A DNA stretch of 64,000 bases from Syngnathus acus. Taxonomy: Eukaryota; Chordata; Actinopteri; Syngnathiformes; Syngnathidae. The stretch spans positions 15,202,501-15,266,500 of the forward strand of contig NC_051094.1 of assembly GCF_901709675.1 (NCBI RefSeq). The letters are read 5' to 3'. A program made the translations under genes and the position numbers. The notes below the pieces were generated by a model. It was not told the DNA's origin. It did not search any database and saw only the letters and a list, made by a program, of their open reading frames with translations. Shown here piece by piece: positions 34,416 to 44,234 of this stretch. How positions within the stretch are numbered: position 1 is the stretch's first letter; each line of letters begins with the position of its first letter.

Positions 34416-37400
34416 TTACCAACTCAGTTACGTTTTTGAAAAAGTAATGAGTAACTAAATACTATATAACACATGGATTGCCAACCGGTGCTCCGCTGCC
34501 CTCTAGTGGTCCGCAGGTGGTCCGCAAAATTGGAAATGGAAAATAATTGTAACATTTAGTAAAATGTATTTACTATTTAGACTTAACTTTCCAGCTAATT
34601 TTGAGAACAATCAACTGACTTCCTGGAGATGTTTTCATCAAGTGTAGCAAATTTGAACAGGATCCCCCCCCACCCCAAGCAAAGATACAGGGGATACTAA
34701 TTCGATCAGCAGCCCTATTACACTAACGCCTTAGTCAACCTGTGAGAATAAGTACCCCCTCCCATTTTCAAATTCCTAGCCATCAACATTTTCCAGCCAA
34801 CGGTGATTCCTAGTCAACCAAATACTCTTTCACAGCTTAGCTCGGTTATAGAGTGATAGATTTCAACCTTAATGGTGGTGAGTTCAATCCTCAAGTCAAT
34901 TTAGACTAGATTTATTTTCCAGCTAATTTTGTGAATCATTTACCCATCCAAATTATGTCAAATGTAGCTGAGATTCCCAAATTAGACATACAGATGCAAA
35001 TAAATAGCCTGTATAGGTCTATCCTCCTTCAGTGCAAAATAAAATAACATTCCGCCAAAGCAGTGGTCCCCAAGTTGCTTCTTGGTTATAATGGTGGTCC
35101 CTTGGACATAACCAGTTGAAAAGGCCCGATATAACATATATAATATACCTAATTACATTTTCAAAGTAACGTTCCCAACACTGTAAATGAAGGGCGAATA
35201 ATAATTGTCTTTACATTTGATGGCATTCTGTTAAGGTTAGTTTTCTGCTTTCCCTTATGCTTGCTTTGCTTATAGGCTTCAATTTATAATTCGGTCTTAA
35301 CTCGACAAACATGAGGTATAATTTTAAGATCATAAGATTGTGCTTTGCAATTTCCCATGGGGTAACATTGGCCCCTAATTATCTAACGGAATGTTCATGT
35401 CTGAAGCTAGTTTCATAGACTACTATTACTAATCCTCAGTTCTGTAACCAGAGACAGTCCAACTCCACATCATGTCTCCTTGAAGAAAATATTAAATTGT
35501 GCTTTTTAAATGCAAAGAATAGAACTTTACACATTCATGATGAGAAACAACTGCATTTAGAAAGCAATGAGATGTTGAATATTTCAATGGGAAGTGTTAA
35601 AGTTAATTGTTATTTTTATGGACACAGTATTTTGAATGATGGCTGTTTTGTTACGAGTCCTCAAGTTTGGGTCATTCTTTGTGGTATTTTCAATCACAAT
35701 CACCTCTGTTGGATAGCAACTAAATCCTCTTGATCCCCTAAACCTGAAACATTTCTTTCTTAAAGACAAAGATTCCCTCCCAAAATATTCCCAAGTTCTG
35801 GATGAAAAAATTGATGCCGCTATAGAGCTGGGAATGCTCTGGCATTAAAACTTACTTCTCAATCTGGAGTTTTTTTCTCCATCATGAAAATAAAATAAAA
35901 TGAAATGAAACAAACCAATAGTTTTACAGTCTACTTTCTCAGCCCTGGCAGCAAATCTGTGGTCAGGCTAAATAAAATAATATTAGGAACCAAGAGACAT
36001 TATCAACACTTCATTCCTCAAGAAATGTACTGTAGAGGTAAGGGGGAGTGTGTGAGGCGTATTGTCAGGGGCACATTCGGTTAACAACCCCATTAACTGG
36101 CTCGCAAAGACACCCTAGAGCAATGATAACATCAATTCTGGCTTTAAAGGCCATTACGTATCAGCCAGAGATATACAGTATGTGCCCTGACGGAAAAGTG
36201 AGTTGAAAAGTGGTGGCAGCAAAGTCACTAAAAGGGTGCTAAAGTGTCACCACCCGTTTGTCAAATCGAACCATCTATCCTTAAGCTTGAGAATATAAAT
36301 AAATGGACGGGGAATGTTTATCTGCCTTGATCGAGTCTCCATAATATGTACAGACACACGTACACACACTCAATATTTCTACACGTGTACTACAGAAATT
36401 TTGCATGCACAACATATCCACATATAAACATACTTACAATCTGATATGGTGCTCCTTCAATACTCACAAAGGCTCAATATGTATAAACACGTTCATGCAA
36501 TCTCACTACATACTATACCAACACATTCCATTCATGCCAGATGGCAGGACATAATGCGAATTAATTCTTCACATCAACATGTGCCCCATGTGACAATATG
36601 TACACACTTTAAATACACTCCCCCATACCAACAGCCCGCTCGCTGATCTGGGCTATGCTGCAGTGTACGAAAGCGAACACTGCGTCTGTCTGCTGTTCAC
36701 AGATGATAACATTCACACTCCGCAGATCCTGTAAAGAAAGGTCAGGGTTTTTTGCCGGCCTTTCTCTTCCCTTCTGCTCCATGGGTTACCAGTGAACAAT
36801 AATATTCCGCACAGAAAGATGTTTGTGTGCTCCAAGTGTTAAATAGCTACATTACTCAAAGGAAGGCTTAACTGCCTCAATTAAAGTCACATAAAGGAGA
36901 ACGTTAGAGTCCTAATGGCATGGCAGAGTCTTCTCTTTTAGAACAAACAAGGATAAAGAGTTTCCCCCTGATAGAGCCGGGCAGATGCTGATTTCTTCAC
37001 ACTCCCAAGTTGGAGGCAGTCATAACAATTAGTGAAAGTGCCAAGAAAGGTGTCACCGATGAATGACAGCTGAGTGGAAGCACATTGGGGATCAGTCAGC
37101 TTTTCCATTTGGTGTCCCGCTGAGAGTCTCTCGTCAGTGAGACGAGTGATTTGAAGACAAGCATGCAAGGAAGCACATGAAATTACAAGAAATAGGATGG
37201 AATTTACTAGAGGGAAGAAACACCTGTACGTATGTAAAGGTAACTTCTGTAGGTGACATGGAATATATATAATATAATATATCTATGTAATATATAAAAT
37301 ATTATATATATATATATATATATAGACCATAAAGTATTATGATTATCATTTCTGTTCTCTGCATATCTTTTTTATCTTTTCTCACCGTTGTCACACAGCT

Positions 37401-38639
37401 ATAATGTGTCTTGGTCTGCCTTGCGAAGTATACGTCAGTTCCATTTCAGATGGAAAATCCATTGCTTAATGCTACATACATAGGATGCCATACTTTTTTT
37501 TTTTTTATTATTCACACATTCGATCTCATGAAGATTGTCTCGTCAGCTTGGTTGTAGCCCAACGTGTAGTGAAATTGGTGCTGAATGACTGATTTTATGA
37601 TCACATCACTGGCCAATCTTTTGAACAGCAGTCATTCTTTCTGTGTTGTTTTGATTATAGATGTGGATAGAAGACTATATCAGTGTACTTGCTGGATCGT
37701 ACGGTAGTAGGAACTCAAGGACACTCAGCTTTATCAGTCATTGATGAGTCACCAGGGTAGTTGGTAAATAAGAGATCTTATCAGATGTTCATGGTGGCAT
37801 TGAGGGCCATGTTCAAATCAATAACATTCCAATTCTTTGCTGATCCCTAACTCTGATTAGCCGGACAAATCCAATACACAATGTTGCTGACTGTTACTAA
37901 GTTAGGACAAAGCGTTTCAGTTTAGAACAAGCTTATCTTTTGTCTTTGGTCTTGTGTTTACTACTGATATAAGCCGGGCCGATGCCACGCAGATATAAGA
38001 ACATCCTCTGGCTGCTTAAATTGTTAGTCCACTTTGGTCTGATGATAACAAGGAGATCTCTAACAACATAATTGTGCCACATACACCTTTTTTCTTGAGA
38101 GATCGGTAAAGTGCTTTATCATTTTTCATCTTGAGTGTATATCATGGCTGAGAATGGCAACGATAATGAAATAGATTGGGGAAAGGGAGATAATGAATGC
38201 ACAAGAGGCATACAATTTTCTTTTCAGAATCATTTGCAATCAGTAGGGTAGATGAAATGCGATAGCCAACTGCATGAACACAAGAAAAGAAAAACAAATG
38301 AACATACAGTTGATACAATTGTACACCACAGTAGAATACACACTACCACAATAATAAACCTATTGTTAAATGAATATTGGTACCTTTCTGATGATCATAA
38401 AGCACATTATCACCAGTCGTATTGGCTGGTGATCAACAAAGTTAATTCAGAATTTGTACGCAACCCCAAGTTATCACATATTTAGCAACAGGCTATTTTT
38501 CATTTTGATGGCATACCAGTAGATGTGACCTTTACACAAGAAAAGGGCCAATTGAGTGATTAACAAACAAACTAAGTTTTGTCTTGTGCGTCTTGACCTG
38601 AATTAATTGATCGTCGATAAAAAAAATATATATATATAT
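34416..38639. other. unc5d intron 2 sequence with TA-rich tract; no genes
   Basis: This is AT-rich, low-copy-looking intron. (TA)-rich sequence lies at 37262-37323 and an AC-rich stretch at 36345-36370. Short hints of hAT-like termini (cagtggtcccc at 35060) are too small to call. No exon was recognised. Confidence 0.5.
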
Positions 38640-38722
38640 TTTTTTCTGTGCAGCTTTGCGGTCCGGGACCAAGTGACCCAAGGACCAGTACCGGTTCGCG
38701 GCCCGGTGGTTGGGGACCACTG
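38640..38722 (-). mobile_element. hAT-like element terminus fragment
   Basis: Read on the minus strand it starts CAGTGGTCCCCAACCACCGG, then gccgcgaaccggtactggtc, which I recognise as the end of a common fish hAT-like element. Only about 80 bp remain; the opposite end is absent and an AT-rich tract adjoins. Confidence 0.65.
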
Positions 38723-38977
38723 TCATAAAGGATCTGTGAGTGTGTAAAATTTTTAACCAAAATTGTTTTTAACCCAGCATTTTATGGGAGTTGTAAGATA
38801 TTTGCTCATTGTGAGAAATGACCAGTCTTTACTTTACTGAATATTAATTATCAATAATAACATACAGTACTTAAATGTAATTTGAGCATATGGGTCATTT
38901 CAGCAATATGTTTCAAACTGAAAGCCATTCGTATTAATTAGTACCAAAGAAATAGCTCATAGTTTCAAAATGGTTGA

Positions 38978-39516
38978 TTTCACGCTCACGCCTGCCCGCC
39001 AATCATCCGGTAACCTCAGTGCCACACCCCGCCAATCAGCCAAATCACCCACACACTCCTTTGTCAGTCTGTCTCGTGATGCTACCTATATGCTCACTGC
39101 GCTCTACCCGTCTGACTCCCGTTGGCGACCTGTTCCGTTCGCTGACCCATCTCGTCTTGCCTGCCCCCTATCTGCCCGTTATTGACCACGCTCTGCTCGC
39201 CGCCTGCCCTGACCATCTGCCCGTTATTGACCACGCTCTGCTCGCCGCCTGTCGTGACTCACTGTTTGTCCCCAACTATGATCGCTGCAAGCACCCCGCC
39301 TTGCCACGAGCTTGCGTCGCTGCTCTCTTCGCCAGGCCAGCTCCCCGACTTCCCAACGCACCGAGTGTTCCTCCACACTCTGCCCGATCACCGGCCACGC
39401 CACGGGACAAGCATCCACCTGCTCCTGCTCGAGATCCAGCACTCCACTTCCCCTTTCCCTGCTATTAATAAAGTCTGTGTCATTCTGCGCTTGGCTGTCC
39501 TACCCTGTTCGTTACA
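38978..39516 (+). mobile_element. Probable solo LTR (Ty3/gypsy-like)
   Basis: A 539-bp GC-richer block starts tttcacgctcacgcctgccc and ends gttcgttaca, with AATAAA at 39467-39472 about 45 bp before the end, as in LTRs. GTTGA lies directly on both sides (38973-38977 and 39517-39521), a plausible 5-bp target duplication. The canonical TG start is altered to TT. An internal 45-bp unit is tandemly duplicated (39171 and 39216). Open frames in it (38974-39468, 39182-39535) have no domain. Confidence 0.6.
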
Positions 39517-39521
39517 GTTGA

Positions 39522-40419
39522 AGATCTTTGCTTAACTTAACATGCATGTTTTGCAAAGCGGGAAAAAGCCAATTCCCCAACACCTACAGAAAGGCAGAAA
39601 AATTTGTAAACTCCACGTTGTCCTTGTTTCAAACCCAGTACCTTTTTACGATGAGGTAGATGTACTAACATAAGACAATTACTTTACTTTTCAACAACAC
39701 AATTTTCTTTTATTTATTTTTTAAACCAAAAAGCAACCAATCCAACAGCTAATTTCTTACACATTGAAGACAGTGTATTAGGACTTTCACCCTTCTTTCT
39801 TTGTGTCGTGTATAGCTAGCTCATATTCCTAAATTAAATACATTCCTTCACTTGTTTCTCTGAAATACAAAAAAGGCACCGTGTAAGATGCACATTCTAC
39901 CACGATCGAGCTTACAACAATTTCACACCACGGTGATCACAGTAGAAGAAACCTCCAGACACAATTAAAGCTGCTTTCCTGTGGAGGGAACATCGTGAAT
40001 ATAAGACAGACTGCTTCCTCACTTTTTTTAATGACAGGGTATTCTTAGCTGAGGGTGTTTATTAATTGCAAATACCATCAGGGGGCCTCAGTCAGTTCTT
40101 TCAAATAAACTGATTTAAATTCATATTATGTATATATAGATATAGATATAGATAGATATAGATAGATATAGATAGATATAGATATCTATATATATGGCAC
40201 AAAGCATTGTCATATGTGTCACAAGTTTTGTCAAGCTTGTATTCAACTAAAACCATTTTCATGACGTGCAGTTACGTTTTTAATAGTCAGTTACAGGTTA
40301 GTATGCTATTTGAGTTGCGAGAGACTTTTGTTGCACAATTTCCATTGTGCAGCTAACTTTGACGTTATCCCAGTCAGTGGAATGATCGTTCGCAATAAGG
40401 TCACGCAGCTTAATCTTAC
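39522..40419. other. unc5d intron between LTR and exon 2; (ATAGAT)n tract
   Basis: Intron with an (ATAGAT)n-like microsatellite at about 40127-40196. Nothing else recognised up to the donor of exon 2. Confidence 0.55.
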
Positions 40420-40635
40420 CCGTGTTGAGGTCTTTGTACTCGTGGGAGAAGTGCTCATTCTGGTGAACCCATTCTCCATTGCATTTAAAGAAGATCTGCA
40501 AGGCAGGTGTGGCTCGACAGCGCAGTTTAATAGGATTGCTCTTGACTATGTAGGCGTCCTCTGGCTCCTGAATGAAGTGCGGCAGAGTACCCTGCACTGA
40601 GGGTTGGGCGCCTGACTGAGCATCCCCTGTAGCAC
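40420..40635 (-). CDS. unc5d: unc5d exon 2: N-terminal linker and first half of Ig domain 1
   Basis: This 216-nt exon holds 2 nt, 71 codons and 1 nt. After a variable N-terminal stretch it reads [20 protein letters not shown], then the first Ig strands with Cys in KLRCRA and FKCNGEW. The acceptor TTTCAG lies just right of 40635, and the donor GTAAGA begins at 40419. The final G joins the GG of exon 3 to make Gly, giving DLNTGLKVRE across the junction, which matches the family. The two cysteines are the expected ones for the disulfides of UNC5 Ig1. Upstream on the transcript there is at least 23 kb of intron 1 inside the window, with no recognisable signal-peptide exon. Confidence 0.95.
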
Positions 40636-41922
40636 CTGAAAGTAAAGATCTCAATTATTAAACTGATCTGCTTTAGGTTATAGACACAAACGCCACACTG
40701 AAAACAATAGCTTTTATATAACCAACTCACATGCAGTGTTGAACAGTAGAGGTGCTACAAGTGGCGGTGTTACTAGTTACATATAATTTTGCTGCGTGGC
40801 CATAACATTGTTTTCAACATCAAATTGTTTTCAGCTAGTTATGCTACATGCCTACAGCAATGTGGTAGTGTCTATATAAGCAACATTTCCCCAGACAGTT
40901 TTAAACATTCATGTCACAACCTATTTGCCTTTCATGGTGTACAAAAACATGCCTGTGAATAGAAAGTGCGCAGCTGGAGTCAATGGCAGCAGCATCAATG
41001 GAGCTCAGCACTGCCACCTGCTGGCAGCAGTGCAGTCCTTACTGGGCATCAATGTGCACTTTCAATCACTTTTCTGGCCGATCAGAAAGCGGTTACAGAA
41101 GAAGCTACAGGTAACATTAGGTGGGTGAATGTCTGTCTTAAGAGGCATTAAGGAACCGAACAACAACATGACGTTTGTGATGTTGCAACAGCTGAGCTCT
41201 TTCTCAGCTATGTACCCTGACCACATCAAGACAGCTCCAGCTGAGCTGGTATAAACAACCTTGGAAGTGATTATGTCTCACCGCGGAATCCAATTGTGAC
41301 CCTTGAAATCAAATTGACCTCTTCACCATCTCTCAGTCAATGTTGTCCTTGAGAGCTAGCACAGCTAAAACAAGGTGACAGGATGATTAACGGTGCACAA
41401 CGAGACCAGTTTAGGAGGAGTAACTCTGGTTGCCAATTTACGAGTATAACAGATAGACTGATAGAACACTTATCAGCTGGTATGATGTTGGTAAAGTAGA
41501 CTGTAAACTGGTGATTAATCTCATCTCTGATCCTGATTATTTGAACCAAGTGTGTTGCAGCAGGGAGAAATGTTAGACTTGCAGGAAACTGGCCCCTGAA
41601 GACCAGGATTGAAGAACCCCATGTTCTGAGCTCTCTCATGCATTTTTAGGCTCTTCTCAAAGACAGTTCCAGGGAGGTGTGGAAGATTATTTTGCATCCA
41701 CCCGTTGATTATAATACGCATCTGTGCTGGTAAGCTCTCACATCGAACCTTTATGTAGAGATTTCTCAGGACTTCTGTTTCATTAAGTGCTTGTAATGGA
41801 GTTGTAATAAAATAGTTCAAGTCTGAGACGATTGTCCCATGATTGTCATTACACTGAATTCTTTTCCTGACAAAATCAGCTAATTATTTTTATTTTTATT
41901 AATATTATTATTATTATTATTA
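40636..41922. other. unc5d intron 1, start; nothing recognised
   Basis: No exon with signal-peptide character was found. The open frames 40925-41128 plus and 41337-41820 minus lack recognisable motifs. A short (ATT)n run lies at 41901-41922. Confidence 0.5.
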
Positions 41923-42840
41923 CCGCATTTTCCGGACTATAAGTCGCAGTATTTTCATAGTTTGGCCAGGGATGCGACTTATACTCAGGAGCGACTTATA
42001 TGTGAAATTATTAACACATTATTACTTGATCATTAACACATTACTGACTTACTAGTACAGTGATCCCTCCTCGCTACTTCGCGGTTCGCTTATCGCGGCT
42101 TCACTGCATCGTGGATTTTTTCCAGCCCAAAAAAAAGTTGTTATAATAAGAGTTCTAAAAACATATTTGCAGTGTTGTACTTTGTTCTAAAAGAAGTTGT
42201 TATAATAAAAGATTTCTGAAAACATACCGTATTTATTCTAATGATCGCCCATATTCTAATAATCGTCCAGTGTGTGTTAGCGATGACATAAATAACACAT
42301 AAAAACATTGATACCTCTAATTATCGCCCATGCTGATAAAAATTCCCCCCATAACTTACGTTTTCCTCCGCGACCGCATGCAGACGTCATTGCGCAAGTT
42401 TAAATATGACTGATTGGACAGCACGTCAAATGTCCCTTTTAAATAGTTTTTCTCCATAAACTATGATACAATTACACTCGTCACACAATATCCTCACACA
42501 ATTACGTTATCGGGGCGTGCGCAACATGTGATGTGCGACGGTAACGTGTCGCATCGATGGAGCGTCAATTGACGCACCCCGCTGTTAGAGGTAGATCAAA
42601 ACAGCCGCTGTTCTAGTGTTAAGAACACCAGTGAGATGCAGGTATTGCATACTACATAAGGAAAATATACATATTATCGCCCATTTCAGTGCCCCTTGGG
42701 AGATCGGACAAAAAGTGTTCTCTATTAATCGTCCCCCCTGTTGGACATAAACCTTCTCTAATTATCGCCCTGGGCGATAATTAGAACAAATACAGTATTT
42801 ACAGTATTGTACCTTGTTATAAAAAGTAGTTATGTATATA
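41923..42840. mobile_element. tataagtcgc-type element, interrupted by another element
   Basis: The left end CCGCATTTTCCGGACTATAA follows TA. It is followed by further gcgacttata motifs and then a gtgatccctcctcgctactt block ending in a tatcgcgg motif, as in other members of this group. The sequence just left of the inner element (gtactttgttctaaaagaag) is partly repeated just to its right (gtaccttgttataaaaagta), so the host element resumes at 42798. The outer right terminus is not clear; 42840 is an estimate. Confidence 0.6.
42227..42795. mobile_element. TA-flanked inverted-repeat element, taattatcgccc motif type (nested)
   Basis: The left end is CCGTATTTATTCTAATGATC and the right end the near-inverse, finishing TAGAACAAATACAG, with TA on both sides. 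Motifs of the type taatNatcgccc or atcgtcc occur at least six times across the element. There is no coding frame. It sits inside the element starting at 41923. Confidence 0.8.
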
Positions 42841-42869
42841 GTGGGGGCGATCAGCCTGTGGCATTTCTG

Positions 42870-43190
42870 CCGTGTTAGCCCATTTTCCTTTGATGGCAGT
42901 TATCAATGGTGTCTGTCACAACTGTCTTGACCATAGATTTTCCATGGGGTTTCGGTCTGGTGAGCTTACTGGTCACAAAACCTGTACTCATCTAAAAAGC
43001 ATGGGACAGTTTGGGCAGTGTAGGGGAGGTGAAAAGCCATGCTGGTACACAAAATCAGCATCTCCATTAGAATGGTCTAAAATTTTGTGGACGGCTTAAG
43101 TGGATTTCAGAGAACTCAATGAATGGACCGAGGCCTGTGGACGACATGGCACGCAAAACCATCACTGTCTTTGAAAACATAGACATTTCC
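42870..43190 (-). pseudogene. Tc1/mariner transposase remnant
   Basis: On the minus strand this reads SKTVMVLRAMSSTGLGPFIE, recognisable as the VMVWGAMSS.G.GPL region of Tc1-like transposases. Further on are degraded counterparts of the DADFIFQQD and SPDLNPIENLW regions, with several frameshifts and stops. Catalytic Asp residues are not preserved. No inverted termini were found around it. Confidence 0.7.
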
Positions 43191-44134
43191 ATAGTTCTTT
43201 GATTTGGAATGCTTCCACATTGCCCATTGAGTTGTGTATGAAACACACCATATAAATGAATAAATATCCAGCCAGGATGTCCAATTTTGCACTCAAAACT
43301 CTCGTAATATATGATTTCATCAAGAAAATGAAACTTTGTTGGATTTTTAATTTCATCAAGTTGTTTTTAAATGACTACTCAACGCCTCTTTCTGCTCTGT
43401 GATATGGACATCGCCGACCCCCCACCGCACCATATCTGGGTGTGATATCAGCAAGGGAAATTGACACAACTTGTATAATCAAAGTCACTGAACGTACGTC
43501 GCATATAATGTATAAAAATGCATTCAAATTTATGTGGACATCTCTTCTTATGCATGTCTACTTCAACTTAATATGAATATCAAAATGATAAGCCTTCATA
43601 GGCGCTCACAGTTAGGGAATGAAGAAATTAGAAAATGGAGTGTTTCTGCTTTTTATCTCTCATGCAGGCTTGTTCTTTGATAACAATAAGTGAGGCTTAT
43701 GTAAGACCCTTCAAGATCCTCAGGGTGGCTCTTGTGTCGAAAAAAAAAGAAAAAAGCCAAGAAAAAAACATGCCCATCACCTTGGTAGCTGAGTCGAGGT
43801 ACTGCACCTCTGCACAGCAGCACCATGACTTCATCTACAGAGCGAGGCAGCCACAGATTCTTGTTCAAGTGTGCCAGTTCCTTGCAAACGCCAAATGTGC
43901 GCTGCAAATTACACCCAACTTGCTTGTCCCATCCTAGTTTATCGGTTTCACCTGTCAGTTCATAGGTTTTCTCACTTTCTCATCCTTGGGTAATTTATGC
44001 AGGCTAAAACCTTCTTGCGGCATGTTGCAACACTCAGCCACACAGCATCTGTTAGGGATATTTGACTGAATGTTCAAAATTCATCCAAAAACAACAGTGC
44101 AAAAACAAACAAGCCATGAAACAAATGGAAAAAG
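43191..44134. other. unc5d intron 1 sequence; nothing recognised
   Basis: This is AT-rich intron. The frame at 43635-43937 includes an A-rich tract and has no domain. Confidence 0.45.
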
Positions 44135-44234
44135 CTACTCTTCTCCCTTCACTGACGTCATCTGCCTGATGTATTAATCAAGCACTACTCTTCTCCCTTC
44201 ACTGACGTCATCTGCCTGATGGGTTAATCAAGCA
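44135..44234. repeat. 50-bp tandem duplication, each unit with a CRE-like TGACGTCA
   Basis: The block ctactcttctcccttcactg begins at 44135 and again at 44185, followed in both by acgtcatctgcctgatg. Each unit includes one palindromic TGACGTCA. The second unit runs into the TTAA at 44224-44227 that I propose as the left edge of the piggyBac element. Confidence 0.85.

Larger units (their letters stand above)
2022..40635 (-). other. unc5d: unc5d gene, partial: coding exons 2-9 with introns
   Basis: This span covers eight consecutive coding exons of a netrin/UNC5 receptor, read on the minus strand. Joined, they give one open frame in the order Ig, Ig-C2, TSP1, TSP1, juxtamembrane, transmembrane. 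All junction phases match: exon 4/5 is phase 0 and the rest are phase 1 or 1/2 splits that restore sensible codons. Short segments such as [32 protein letters not shown] and [11 protein letters not shown] agree better with remembered vertebrate UNC5D than with UNC5A, B or C. Intron lengths in transcript order are about 16.0, 1.5, 11.3, 0.7, 6.6, 0.5 and 0.9 kb. UNC5 proteins are single-pass neuronal receptors for netrins and FLRT proteins that mediate repulsion and dependence-receptor death signalling. Exon 1 and the exons for the ZU5, UPA and death domains are not in the window. Confidence 0.93.

Noticed and set aside
39182-39535. 117-codon open frame
   Set aside because: Lies wholly within the probable LTR, overlaps another frame at 38974-39468, and has no recognisable motif.
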